A stretch of 64,000 nucleotides of DNA from DASWNP01 sp036399175 (GCA_036399175.1 DASWNP010000061.1:1-64000), one strand, 5' to 3'. Shown: positions 9,413 through 18,237, numbered from the stretch's first letter. The notes: generated by a model from the letters alone, not told the origin. Translations and numbers: made by a program.

Positions 9413-9461
9413 GTCTGAAAGCTTCGCTCGTCGCTTTCCGTCTGAAAGCTTCGGGCGGGCG

Positions 9462-11081
9462 CTATTTTCTGGCGCTCTTCTTCAGCTCGGCCTCAATCAT
9501 GGCCTTCATGCCTTCGTAGCTGCGGTCTTCGACGCGGCGACCGTTGATGAAGAGCGTCGGCGTGCCGTTGACGCCGACGCGCGTGCCTTCGGAGAGGTCT
9601 CGATAAACCTTATCGGCGAAGCGACCGGAATCGAGCGCGGCGTCGAACTTGGCGCGGTCGAGCCCGAGCTGCGTGGCGTAGGCTTTCAGCTTATCGACTT
9701 CGAGCGCCGACTGGTTGCGGAAAAGGATGCTCGTGTATTCCCAGTATTTGCCCTGCTCGCGCGCGGCCTCGGCGGCCTCGGCGGCCTTGAAGGCGTTTTC
9801 GTGCTGCGCGAGCGGATAGTCGCGGACGACGAACTTGGCGCGGTCGGCGTACTCCGTCATCAGTCGTTCGAGCACGGGGTTGACCTGCGCGCAGGAGGGG
9901 CACTGGTAGTCTGTGAACTCGACGACCGTGACGGTCGCCGCCGGGTTGCCCTTCATCGGCTGGTCGTCGATGGCGACCTTGAAGACGGGTGATTCGGGAG
10001 CGGTGAGGAAGGTCTGAATCGTGGCCGTCTGTCTGAGCTGACGGGCGAAAGCGTTCTCGGCTTTCTGAGCTTCCTGCGATTGGAGATATTGAATTAGCTG
10101 CGGCTTGACCTGCGTGAAGTCGCCGTTGATGCGCTGCTTGTTTTCGTTGAAGAAGGTCTGCGCCTGTGCTTCGGTGACGGTCGGGGTTTTCGCGCTCACC
10201 TCGGCTTCGAGCAGGGCTTTGGTCGTGACCTTCCTCTTCTGCGCTTCCTGTTCGAGCAGGATGTCGTTGATTTTCAGCTCAACGTCGCTGCGGCGCAAAT
10301 CGTAGACGCTCTTCTGAACTTCGTAGATGAGCGGGCTCAAGTTGTCTTCGACTTCGCCAGCCGTGATGGGCTCGGAGTTGACGACGGCGAGGATGCGCTC
10401 TCGCTCGGCTGCGGTTCTGGCGGGCGTGTTGGCTTCGGCGATTACCTTGACCTGCGAGGCGGCGCGCAGGCGTTCGGCGAAAGCCTGTGTGGCCGCGCGC
10501 TGGCGCTCTTCGGTCAGGTAAGCGATAAGACGGCTTTTGACATCATTGAACTCGGCGGGAATCTTCGCCTTGTTCTGGTTGTAGAAAGCCTGCGCGTCGG
10601 CTTCGGTCGCATCCGTGACTTTCGAGAGCACCTCCTGCTCGAAGAGCTTGGCGCTCGTCAGGTTGCGCTTCTTGGCCTCGGCGTTCAAAAGCTTGGTGTT
10701 GATAATCAGGTTCAATTCGTTCCTGCGCGCTTCGACGACATCGCGCTGAAGCTGCTCGACGCGCTGGCGGGTCTGCTGGCTGAGGTCGCTCTTCGTGACC
10801 TGTATGCCGTTGGCGATGGCGAGCACTTCGGGCAGGGGCTTCGCCTCGCAGCCGCAATCGACGGCGACGTTGGAAGCGGCTGCGGGCGTCGTGGCGGCTG
10901 GTCTCTGCGGCGCAGACGTGGCGGGCGCAGTCGGCGTCGTAGTTTGCGACGCCGGTCTCTGCGTGGTCGTCGTGGCAGGCGTTGCGGGTCTCGCCTGACG
11001 GTTGCCCGTGCGCGTCTGTGCCTGCGCGTGTGCGGCGCAGGCGACGAGCGCGAAAACTGTCGTGAATAAAACTCTCTTCAT
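9462..11081 (-). CDS. Fusion of two SurA-type chaperone domains to a DsbA-like thioredoxin domain
   Basis: 539 residues. A signal peptide (about 1-21) is followed by a Thr/Pro/Ala-rich linker (22-70). Two tandem SurA_N-like helical units come next (about 80-215 and 225-360, each with 'NG..IT..DL' and 'LI...LL..EAKKR' features). The C-terminal DsbA/thioredoxin_4 domain (about 365-539) has active site C394-P-S-C397 and the GV.GTPTLFINGR cis-Pro region. Likely a periplasmic protein combining outer-membrane-protein chaperoning with thiol oxidation or isomerisation. Start chosen at ATG 11081, which has GGAGGAG just upstream; a longer open frame extends into the neighbouring gene and is not used. 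Confidence 0.82.
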   Translation of the reverse strand: MKRVLFTTVFALVACAAHAQAQTRTGNRQARPATPATTTTQRPASQTTTPTAPATSAPQRPAATTPAAASNVAVDCGCEAKPLPEVLAIANGIQVTKSDLSQQTRQRVEQLQRDVVEARRNELNLIINTKLLNAEAKKRNLTSAKLFEQEVLSKVTDATEADAQAFYNQNKAKIPAEFNDVKSRLIAYLTEERQRAATQAFAERLRAASQVKVIAEANTPARTAAERERILAVVNSEPITAGEVEDNLSPLIYEVQKSVYDLRRSDVELKINDILLEQEAQKRKVTTKALLEAEVSAKTPTVTEAQAQTFFNENKQRINGDFTQVKPQLIQYLQSQEAQKAENAFARQLRQTATIQTFLTAPESPVFKVAIDDQPMKGNPAATVTVVEFTDYQCPSCAQVNPVLERLMTEYADRAKFVVRDYPLAQHENAFKAAEAAEAAREQGKYWEYTSILFRNQSALEVDKLKAYATQLGLDRAKFDAALDSGRFADKVYRDLSEGTRVGVNGTPTLFINGRRVEDRSYEGMKAMIEAELKKSARK

Positions 11082-11116
11082 TAGCTCCTCCGATTCAAAC
11101 TCATTCCGACGCCGCC

Positions 11117-12829
11117 TCAGTTGGCTGCGACCCACCCGGCGGCGGCGACGAACTGCTTCTTCTCCGTGTCGATAGTAACCATATATGCGCCCTGCGCGCC
11201 AACGCGGCGGTTGGGCCCGAAGGTGAGGCGCGGCGTCAGCCCGGTCTCGAAATCGTAGAGTCCTTCGAGCGCCGTGACGAGTTTTTCGCGGCTCACGTCG
11301 CGCCCGGCGCGCTGCAAGCCTTCGATTAAAAGCTTGGCCGCAGCGAAGGCTGAAAGCTGCGCCGCCGTGTGTCGCGGCGCGAGCTTGTGCTTTTCGAGCA
11401 GCGCGCGAAACTCCTGCATCCCCGCCGGAGTGATGTCGGACGGGACGGTCGGGAAGGAGAGAAAAATCTTGTCCTGAAAGACCGGCGGAACGGCGGCTAA
11501 GAGGTCTTGCGCTACGAGCGCGCCCAGGAGAAAAACGCTCGGCGTCCACCCGACTCGCGCCGACTCCTGCATAAAAGCCTTCTCCGTACCGCCCCCGCCG
11601 AGAAAGAAGACTGCTCCCGCGCCTCGCTCCCGCAGAGTGGAGACGAGCGCGGCGGCATCGAATTTTTCGCGCGCGTAAGGCTGCTTGAGAACAATCGTCC
11701 AGCCCGACTTTTTGGCCTGCTCTTCGATGCTCGCGGCGGCCTCCGAGTTGAGCGGCGAGTCGAGATAAATGACGGCGGCCGGAGTCTTTTTCAGCTCCGG
11801 CTTGGTCGCCGCGAAATTGACGAGCGCGCGCCCCTGCTCTCTGAAGCCGGGCAGAAGGTAAAAGGCGTAGCGATTGAGAGGAAAGCCGAAGGGCGGCGTG
11901 AGCGTCGAAGCTCCGACGAGCGGAACTTCTTCCGCGCCGACGACGGCTGCAATCTCTCTATCGGCTCCGGCTGTAACTCCGCTGACGAGAGCGAAGATTT
12001 GTTCGTCCTGTAGAAACCGTTTGAGGGCGGCGGCAGACGCGGCCGGCTCAGCGCCCGCGTCGGAGAAGCGCAGCTCGATTTTGCGATTGTAGATTCCGCC
12101 CCGGCTGTTCACATCGTCGAAGTAGGCTGTGAGCACTTCGCGCATGGCTCGCCCCGTGTCGGCGAGCGCGCCTGTGGAGGGAAGCTGCGTGCCGACTCGG
12201 ATGGTAGTTTCGGCGAGTCCGGGGTCGCGGTCTGTCTCGATGCGTTTGAGATAGGCGACGAGGTCGGCGAGGTCTTCGGCAGACATCCTGTAGCGCGGCA
12301 TGGCGACGAGCAGGGTGTTGCCCGAAGGGTCGATGCCGGTGGTGAGGGCGCGAATGAAAGAGGCTTCGTCGAAAGCGCCGTGCTTGCGCCCGGAAGGGTG
12401 CGTATGGCCGTAGGGCTTGACGAGATGCTGCCAGGTGAGGTTGCCGGCCGTGACGCCGCCCTCGGTCTTGCCCTGCCCTTCGACGCCGTGACAACCCGCG
12501 CAGGTCAGGGTCGAAGCGGGCACGTCAATCTCGCCCATGAGCGCCGTCATCTCGCGCCCCGAAGCGCTCGCGCCTCGCAGGTAGATGGCTTTGCCTCGAC
12601 GTTCCTGCGGCGTCAGAGAGCGCGACTGCGCCGACTCGGACGGCGAGGGCGTCTGAGCCTGTGCCGAAGAGACGTTGAAGAAGAACGTGGAGAGCGCGCA
12701 GAGCAACGCCCCGAAGATGAGCAGCACGAGGAACGCGGAAGGATGAAAGCTGAACGCTGACTGCTGACTGCCGAACACGTCTGGCTGACGGCTGACTGCT
12801 GACGGCTTATTGCTGTTTGGCGATTTCAA
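11117..12829 (-). CDS. Cytochrome c domain fused to a branched-chain-amino-acid-type periplasmic binding protein
   Basis: 570 residues. A hydrophobic signal (about 34-57) is followed by a class I cytochrome c domain with one haem site C110-A-G-C113-H114 and a possible Met ligand in AMPRYRMS. A Peripla_BP_6/Leu-Ile-Val-binding fold (about 195-565, starting IRVGTQLPSTGALADTGRAM) makes up the rest. Likely exported and haem-loaded. The ligand and the purpose of the redox centre are unknown. The first 30 codons are encoded by heptad-repeat DNA (12749-12816), so translation may really start at GTG 12727, directly before the signal peptide. Confidence 0.78.
   Translation of the reverse strand: MKSPNSNKPSAVSRQPDVFGSQQSAFSFHPSAFLVLLIFGALLCALSTFFFNVSSAQAQTPSPSESAQSRSLTPQERRGKAIYLRGASASGREMTALMGEIDVPASTLTCAGCHGVEGQGKTEGGVTAGNLTWQHLVKPYGHTHPSGRKHGAFDEASFIRALTTGIDPSGNTLLVAMPRYRMSAEDLADLVAYLKRIETDRDPGLAETTIRVGTQLPSTGALADTGRAMREVLTAYFDDVNSRGGIYNRKIELRFSDAGAEPAASAAALKRFLQDEQIFALVSGVTAGADREIAAVVGAEEVPLVGASTLTPPFGFPLNRYAFYLLPGFREQGRALVNFAATKPELKKTPAAVIYLDSPLNSEAAASIEEQAKKSGWTIVLKQPYAREKFDAAALVSTLRERGAGAVFFLGGGGTEKAFMQESARVGWTPSVFLLGALVAQDLLAAVPPVFQDKIFLSFPTVPSDITPAGMQEFRALLEKHKLAPRHTAAQLSAFAAAKLLIEGLQRAGRDVSREKLVTALEGLYDFETGLTPRLTFGPNRRVGAQGAYMVTIDTEKKQFVAAAGWVAAN
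12749..12816. repeat. Heptad-repeat array 'gctgact' inside a 5' coding region
   Basis: Successive sevenths (gctgaac gctgact gctgact gccgaac ... gctgacg gctgact gctgacg) match the arms of the 'aatcagc' palindrome family, but no complementary arm is visible here. It overlaps the N-terminal codons of the cytochrome/binding-protein gene. Confidence 0.75.
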
Positions 12830-12895
12830 ATTTCCGGCCTCGGGTTCGTCCTGACGCTTGGCGTTTCGGTTCTGGCGTTCATCGTCGCGGCGTTC

Positions 12896-13564
12896 CTATT
12901 TTGTCGCTGCGTTCTTGTCGTCGGCCACTTCCTGAACGAGCTTGACCAGTTCTTCCGACCTGGCGAGGCCGAAGGCTTTCTTCCAGAGGCCGGTGCGCTC
13001 GTTGCCGATGATGACGATGGTCTTATGGTCGTCTTTGGTCTCGACGTACTGGCCGAGCTTGTAGAGCGCCCAATCGACGTTCTCTTTCTTGCCGGTGAGA
13101 AAGAGCCAGCCCGGGCGGGCGTGAAACTTCTGCGCGTACTCCTTCATGCGCGGCGGCGTGTCGGTCGCCGGGTCAACGCTGATGGAGACGAGAAAGACAT
13201 CCTTGCCCAGACGATCGCCGAGCGCGTCCTGTATCTTCTCGAAGTTGCGATTCATCGGCGGGCAGACCGAAGCGCAGGTGGTGAAGAAGGCGTTGACGAC
13301 GACCACCTTGCCCTTGAGCACGTCGCTGTAGAAGCGCATGGGCTGACCGTCCTGATTAATCAGCGTCACGTCTGTAAAATACTTGGCCGCTGCCGAGGGC
13401 TCTTCCTTCGGCGCTGAAGAGGCGCGGTGCGCGGCGTGCGGGTCGGGGACTTGAGCGGGCGGCGCAGAGGGCTTGGGCGCAGGCTTCGACGTTTGCGCCG
13501 TTTGCGCTGCGACCGACAGGTTGGCGAGCGTGCAGATGAGAGCGACGAGGAAAAGTCTCTTCAT
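12896..13564 (-). CDS. SCO1/SenC family copper chaperone
   Basis: 222 residues with a signal peptide, a Pro/Ala-rich linker (24-55) and a thioredoxin-like SCO domain. The copper ligands C97-ASV-C101 (CxxxC) and the distal His in DDHKTIVIIGN are all present. SCO proteins deliver copper to, or reduce thiols of, the CuA site of cytochrome c oxidase. It lies next to a second SCO gene (10-bp gap) and a cytochrome c fusion, supporting a periplasmic redox/copper role. Confidence 0.88.
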   Translation of the reverse strand: MKRLFLVALICTLANLSVAAQTAQTSKPAPKPSAPPAQVPDPHAAHRASSAPKEEPSAAAKYFTDVTLINQDGQPMRFYSDVLKGKVVVVNAFFTTCASVCPPMNRNFEKIQDALGDRLGKDVFLVSISVDPATDTPPRMKEYAQKFHARPGWLFLTGKKENVDWALYKLGQYVETKDDHKTIVIIGNERTGLWKKAFGLARSEELVKLVQEVADDKNAATK

Positions 13565-13573
13565 GGTTTGCGC

Positions 13574-14434
13574 TTACTCCTTCGAGGATGTGACGGCGGT
13601 TGCGCTCGTCCCATCGATTGCTTCTTCGATGATTTTTACAAGCTGGCTCGGCTTCGCCAGACCGTAGGTGCGCGTGGACGTACCCCGCGCATCGTTGATG
13701 ACGAGGACGGTGGGCGAGTGGTCTTCGCGGCGAGAGGCCGAGGCGGCCAGAGCGCGCAGCAGTTGGTCTATCTCGGTCTTGCCGCCGGTGACGAACGTCC
13801 AGCCCGCGCCCGCGCGAAACTTCTCGCCCCAGGCCTTCAAGCGCTCCGGCGTGTCGGTGACAGGGTCAACGCTGACAGAGATGAAATGAACGTCGCGCCC
13901 GACCCTTTCGCCCAAATCCTTCTGGACTCTGGCGAAGGTCGCGCCGAGCGGCGGGCAGATAGTCGTGCAGGTGGTGAAGATGAAGTTGATGGCGACGATC
14001 TTGTTCTTGACGAGATCGGTGTAGAAACGAATCTTCTGCCCGTCCTGATTAAGCAGCTCGATATCCGGGATGGAGAGCTTCCCTCCCCTGTCGGCCTCTT
14101 TCGCGGCGCTCCGTGCGTCTGAGGCAGACTCGGGAGCGGCGGAAGATTCCGGCTCATCTTCAACGAGGCGCAGAGCCATGCCGCACTTCGGACACTTGCC
14201 CGCCTGCGCGGATTTGACCGAAGGATGCATCGGGCAGGAATAGACCAGCGCGCCTTTCCGCTCGGCGGCGGAGACGGCCTTGCCCTGACGCTTCGTTTTC
14301 GTCGAAGCCTTCTGGCCGAAGGCGTGCGCGCTGGCGACTGCGCAGAAAAGAAGACCGACGACGAGCGTCGCCCTGAGAACCGACGGCGCGCACGTCTCGA
14401 TGAGCGCCCTGCACAAATTCGGTATAGCTTTCAT
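13574..14434 (-). CDS. SCO1/SenC protein with N-terminal heavy-metal-binding domain
   Basis: 286 residues from ATG 14434 (MKAIPNLCRA), which has GGGAGAAG upstream; an earlier in-frame ATG at 14470 spans that site. A membrane anchor or signal (about 20-38) is followed by a small heavy-metal-binding domain (YSCPMHPSV ... GKCPKCGMAL, about 65-88) and a linker. A SCO domain with C156-TTI-C160 and the His in REDHSPTVLVIND completes it. HMBD modules usually occur on copper efflux ATPases and CusB, so copper binding is the likely common theme. Adjacent to the other SCO gene. Confidence 0.85.
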   Translation of the reverse strand: MKAIPNLCRALIETCAPSVLRATLVVGLLFCAVASAHAFGQKASTKTKRQGKAVSAAERKGALVYSCPMHPSVKSAQAGKCPKCGMALRLVEDEPESSAAPESASDARSAAKEADRGGKLSIPDIELLNQDGQKIRFYTDLVKNKIVAINFIFTTCTTICPPLGATFARVQKDLGERVGRDVHFISVSVDPVTDTPERLKAWGEKFRAGAGWTFVTGGKTEIDQLLRALAASASRREDHSPTVLVINDARGTSTRTYGLAKPSQLVKIIEEAIDGTSATAVTSSKE

Positions 14435-14519
14435 CTCAAATTTCTTCTCCCTTGATTCCGGCACGAACATTCAGAGGCGACGACGGTCGCAACACGCTCG
14501 CTCCTGCCGCACGCCCGCG

Positions 14520-16619
14520 CTACCGCCGGGGCTTGTTGTTTCCGGCGGGCTGGGCGGAAGCTTCAGAAGTTGTCTTTGTTGTCGTCGTGCTCGTCGCGGC
14601 GTCTGTCGCCTGTAGGGTCAGGTGAGGCAATTGCCTGTAGCTGACGCCCTGCGAAGCGCTCTCGACGAAAATCATGTAGACGCCCGACTGCGGCGGCGTC
14701 ACACGCACTTCGTAGATGCCCTTGCCCGCCGACTGTGCGAAGGTGCGGTTCTGCCAGATGCCGGGAGCTAGGAAGGTGAGCACGCGCACGTCCTTGAGTC
14801 CTTCTTTGGGCTGGCCGGTGGCCGTGTCTGTCAGCTTAAAGCGAATCAGAAACTCTTTGCCCGTGCGCATCTGCTTCTCCGGCATCTGGTATTCGATGGC
14901 GAGCGCGAGCGGCGCGGCACGCTTAATCGACGGGTTCGGCGCGGCTGACGCCTCGAAGCAATGAAGGATGCGCGGCGAATCGGAGAGAAAGGCGACATCA
15001 TAGAGGCCGCTCTTCGGGAGCCTGAGCGTCGTCGTGTAGACGCCGGGCGCGCTCTCGCGCAGCGAGCGGTCAACTACCATGACGCTCCTCGGCTCGCGCC
15101 GGTAGTTCTGAAAATTACCCATCGGAGCGGCCATGCCCTCCGTGTAGTAGTAAATCATCTTGTCGGCCGGGTTGGCGACGAGCACGGAGTTGCCTTCGGG
15201 CGCGGGCGTGATGGTGTCGGGCAGAGTCGAATCGGCGACTCTGCCGGGAGCGAGCTGTCCGCCGGGGAACTGCTTGACGTCGGGCTCCTGTCCGATGGTG
15301 GTGAGGCGAATCATCTCGACCTGCTCGGAGGCCGCCGAGCGTATGTAGGCGAAAGTGGAGGTGAAGGCCACCTGGTCGGGCTGCTTGCCGACGGTCAGGC
15401 TGTGCAGCATCCGGTTGGTGGAAGCGTCGAAGATGTGGACGGTGTTCTCCTGCGGGCTGAGCGCGAAGCCGTAGCGCCCGCCGGGCGCAAAGCGCACCGC
15501 GCGAAGTCCCGTCTTGCCCTGCATGCGCGCGACGACCTGATGGCTGTTGCTATCGACGACGGTTATCGAGCCGTCCGCGTCGCTCGCCAGATAGAGCGCC
15601 TTGCTCAAGCTTGAGAGCGCGATGGATGCGGGGCTCGCGCCGGTCTTCACGTCTTTGAGCTTGGAGAGCTTGCGCACGTCGACGACGGAGAGCGTCGCGT
15701 CTTTGCGATTGGTGACGAAGGCGTAGCGGCTGTCGGCTGTAAAGGCCAGCTCGTGACGCCCCGCGCCGGTCGGGATGTCGGCCACCTTCTTCAGCTCCAA
15801 AGCGTCGATGACGCTCGCGCCGCTCGTCTCCGCTTCGGTCAAACCCTCGTAGCCGACCCAGAGGTATTTCTCGTCCGGCTGGAGAGAGACGCGCGTCGGG
15901 CGCGCGCCCGTATCGACGTTGGCGACGACCTTCCACGCTTCGGTATCGACGACGGCCACCTGATTGACGAAAGGCATGGCGACGAAGAGCCGCTTGCGGT
16001 CGGACGAGAGAACCCAGTCCTGGCCGGGGCTCTTGAGCATGACGAGCGTGAGCAGCTTGCTGCCGCCGAAGCCAATCAGGGGGTCGATGACGGAGATGTT
16101 CGGCTCCTTGTTGAGCGCGAGCAGGTAGTAGCTGTTCAAATCGACTTCGGGTCGGGCGCGCAGGCTGCCCTGCAAGTACGATTGCACCTTCTCCCTGCAA
16201 CGGTTGGCGTCCGTCGCCTGCTCGTCCTGCCTGAGAGACATCCAGGCCGAAAGGTTGAGACCTGTGACGGGCGTCTTCGTCGCCGTGTCCGTGACGCTGA
16301 AGCGGACGGAGGCGTCCTCGGCCTCCATCACTTCGGTCTTCTCTGTTCCGGCGCGCCTGAGAGGCTCGACCTGAAACTCGACGGCGATGCCTTCGCGGAC
16401 GATTCTCTGCGTTGAGGAAGAGATGCTTTTCGTCGGCGACGGGGAAGGCTTGGCGGCAGGCGAAGAAGCCTTTGGCTTCGCCGCGTCGCCCTGCGCAGAG
16501 ACGCTCGCGGCACAGAGCACGACGAGCGCGAACGAGAGCCACGCTCGCGCCCATCTTGCGGAGAAGCTTTTCCTGTCTATCTGAATCGAGCGGAGAAGGT
16601 TTGCAGGGTTCATTTTCAA
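14520..16619 (-). CDS. YVTN-type beta-propeller protein
   Basis: 699 residues with a signal peptide (cleavage near VSAQ). The central part (about 200-500) has repeated blades such as KKLLTLV.. , NQVAVVDTEAWKVVANVDTG, DATLSVVDVRKLSKLKDVKTG and DGSITVVDSNSHQVVARMQG. These are typical of YVTN/cytochrome-d1-like propellers without haem-binding cysteines. Flanking N- and C-terminal beta domains share a '(F)SVTDTATK.PV.GL' / 'KLTDTATGQPKEGL' motif, so the propeller is bracketed by a duplicated immunoglobulin-like module. Probably periplasmic; ligand unknown. First gene of the redox cluster. Confidence 0.75.
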   Translation of the reverse strand: MKMNPANLLRSIQIDRKSFSARWARAWLSFALVVLCAASVSAQGDAAKPKASSPAAKPSPSPTKSISSSTQRIVREGIAVEFQVEPLRRAGTEKTEVMEAEDASVRFSVTDTATKTPVTGLNLSAWMSLRQDEQATDANRCREKVQSYLQGSLRARPEVDLNSYYLLALNKEPNISVIDPLIGFGGSKLLTLVMLKSPGQDWVLSSDRKRLFVAMPFVNQVAVVDTEAWKVVANVDTGARPTRVSLQPDEKYLWVGYEGLTEAETSGASVIDALELKKVADIPTGAGRHELAFTADSRYAFVTNRKDATLSVVDVRKLSKLKDVKTGASPASIALSSLSKALYLASDADGSITVVDSNSHQVVARMQGKTGLRAVRFAPGGRYGFALSPQENTVHIFDASTNRMLHSLTVGKQPDQVAFTSTFAYIRSAASEQVEMIRLTTIGQEPDVKQFPGGQLAPGRVADSTLPDTITPAPEGNSVLVANPADKMIYYYTEGMAAPMGNFQNYRREPRSVMVVDRSLRESAPGVYTTTLRLPKSGLYDVAFLSDSPRILHCFEASAAPNPSIKRAAPLALAIEYQMPEKQMRTGKEFLIRFKLTDTATGQPKEGLKDVRVLTFLAPGIWQNRTFAQSAGKGIYEVRVTPPQSGVYMIFVESASQGVSYRQLPHLTLQATDAATSTTTTKTTSEASAQPAGNNKPRR

Positions 16620-17081
16620 TTCATCTAAAGATTAACGTAGAGGACAGGAGTTGTCGCTCTGCCCCTACAGCCACCGCATCCGAGTTGCATTCGACGAGCA
16701 AAGCCATTGCCGTCGAAGCCTTCAAAGCTCCCGAAGCGCTTGCGAAACAAGCGCAACCCCGCAAAGCCTCTGTCGTTCGGATGTGCGGCACGGCTGAGGC
16801 GCGGGTTCGGGTGAGTTCCCCAGAGACGAAAGAGACGAAGAATCGTCGGGCTTGCGCTTCCTTTTGAGAGTCCCGACCGTGAAGCTTGCGGCAGCGCGGA
16901 CGGCTGTCGAGCGTCGGATTTCGAGGTTCAAAAGGATGGACGACGACTATCTGAGGAGAGCATCATCATAGTTTGTTTCTCGCTTTCTGTTAAGCCCCGG
17001 ACGAGCCTCTTCGGTCGAAAAGGGCGGGCGGCTGTCGCGTCCCCTGTGCGCGATTGACGACTCGTGGAGAGCGCAGAGACT
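16620..17081. other. 462-bp intergenic region, nothing recognised
   Basis: Upstream region of the propeller gene (minus strand) and downstream of the bactofilin-like gene. I see no credible gene, no strong hairpin and no heptad repeat. It presumably holds the promoter of the redox cluster. Confidence 0.5.
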
Positions 17082-18068
17082 TCAGGCGCGTTTCCAGTTG
17101 AGACGGTAGCGGGCTGTGAGGGCGAGGCCGATGCTTGTGACGACGAGGCCGGAGACGACGAACGGCCAGATGTAAGGGACTGTGAGCACCGCCGTCCAGA
17201 AGAGCGTGCCCAGAAGCAGCGCGACGGCCTCGGAGCGACGCCTCTCGGAGATGAGCAGGCGTTCGAGCCACCGCCCCGTCGCCGCGATGACGACGACTCG
17301 CCCAAAGAGCATCACGACCGTCAGAAACACGAGCGCCATGATGACGATTGGCGCGCCGAGCGCCTGCGGCAGCATCTTCAGAGAGATGAGCACGCCCGGC
17401 CCCAAAACGACCGCTCCCAACAGGCCGATTAAAGCCACTCTCAAACTCGTCAACTGCAAGCGCGCTGCCGCGCGGCTGACCGCGCCCGGCGAGATGGCCG
17501 TCAGCGCCAGAGACATGACGAACCAGAAGAGCACCGCCAGCAGACGCTGCCCCGCGTAGGCGGCTGAGAAGCTCGGCGTCAGAAGCGACGCCGGATTGCG
17601 CATCAGCTCGCGCAGTTCCTGTTCGTAGCCCGCGTACATCAGCGTCTTGCTCGCGGGATTGCGCCCCGGCGCGTGCTTGCCGTGATGATACGCGCCGCCG
17701 ATGACGACCACATCGCCGCCGATGTAAGAGCCCTCACACTGGCGGACTGAGCCGCCCAGTGAAGCCACGTCGCCCTCGACGCGACCGAGGATAACCACGT
17801 CGCCGCCGAGAGCTACCACGCCGTCGCGCACGCTTCCCTCGACGATCACCGAGCGACCGAAGACGATGACATCGCTCGCATAGTCGCCCTTGATAACTGT
17901 CGTCGCCGCGTCGCTCGTCTGCGCGCACGGTGCGCCGCTCGACTTCTGCCCGCGCGCAATCGAGCCGGCCGCCAAAAGCAGCAGCAGCGCGACGACAGCG
18001 CGACCGAGCCGCACTCTTTCGCAGCACGATTCACGTCCGAAGCTCTGAGGGAAAACAGTTCCGTCCAC
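17082..18068 (-). CDS. Bactofilin-like (polymer-forming) membrane protein
   Basis: 328 residues. After an N-terminal hydrophobic segment (about 22-40), residues 55-130 show short beta-helix turns (VIVFGRSVIVEGSVRDGVV, GDVVILGRVEGDVASLGGSV), as in polymer-forming cytoskeletal proteins. Four strongly hydrophobic helices follow (about 172-328). It probably forms a membrane-anchored beta-helical assembly. The GTG at 18068 is the longest start; an internal GTG near 18014, directly before the hydrophobic stretch, is also possible. It lies downstream of the ECF sigma/anti-sigma pair across a palindrome and may belong to that regulon. Confidence 0.65.
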   Translation of the reverse strand: MDGTVFPQSFGRESCCERVRLGRAVVALLLLLAAGSIARGQKSSGAPCAQTSDAATTVIKGDYASDVIVFGRSVIVEGSVRDGVVALGGDVVILGRVEGDVASLGGSVRQCEGSYIGGDVVVIGGAYHHGKHAPGRNPASKTLMYAGYEQELRELMRNPASLLTPSFSAAYAGQRLLAVLFWFVMSLALTAISPGAVSRAAARLQLTSLRVALIGLLGAVVLGPGVLISLKMLPQALGAPIVIMALVFLTVVMLFGRVVVIAATGRWLERLLISERRRSEAVALLLGTLFWTAVLTVPYIWPFVVSGLVVTSIGLALTARYRLNWKRA

Positions 18069-18077
18069 AGGGTTTAT

Positions 18078-18227
18078 GAAGCTATCAGCAATCAGCCGTC
18101 AGCTTTCAGCCAAACTGTTGAATGAAAGACTTGCTTGAAACTTTTCACCTTCGGTCTGGCGGTCTGGCTGATAGCTGACTGCTGATTGCTGATTGCTGAT
18201 TGCTGATTGCTGATTGCTGAAAGCTTC
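18078..18227. repeat. Heptad-repeat palindrome, 'aatcagc' family
   Basis: The left arm is tatcagc aatcagc cgtcagc tttcagc; the right arm is a longer gctgatt x5 array. The loop of about 65 nt (ccaaactgttgaatgaaaga ...) is similar to the reverse complement of the loop at 20590-20708. It fills the gap between the anti-sigma and bactofilin-like genes. Confidence 0.88.
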
Positions 18228-18237
18228 TTCGCTCTCT

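Larger units (their letters stand above)
8724..9461. other. 738-bp gene-free region with two long direct repeats
   Basis: I find no convincing gene. The stretch contains a 111/120-bp direct repeat pair (8917-9027 and 9191-9310) and a hairpin terminator (9373-9412). The sequence between the repeats is AT-richer than its surroundings. Short open frames here read through the repeats and have no recognisable protein features. Confidence 0.6.

Noticed and set aside
9020..9418. 132-codon open frame across the direct repeats
   Set aside because: It consists mostly of repeat-encoded sequence with no ribosome-binding site or known domain; a real gene is unlikely.
11082..11549. N-terminal extension of the SurA-DsbA gene by 156 codons
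   Set aside because: It overlaps the cytochrome/binding-protein gene in another frame, and a GGAGGAG site with ATG and signal peptide sits at 11081.
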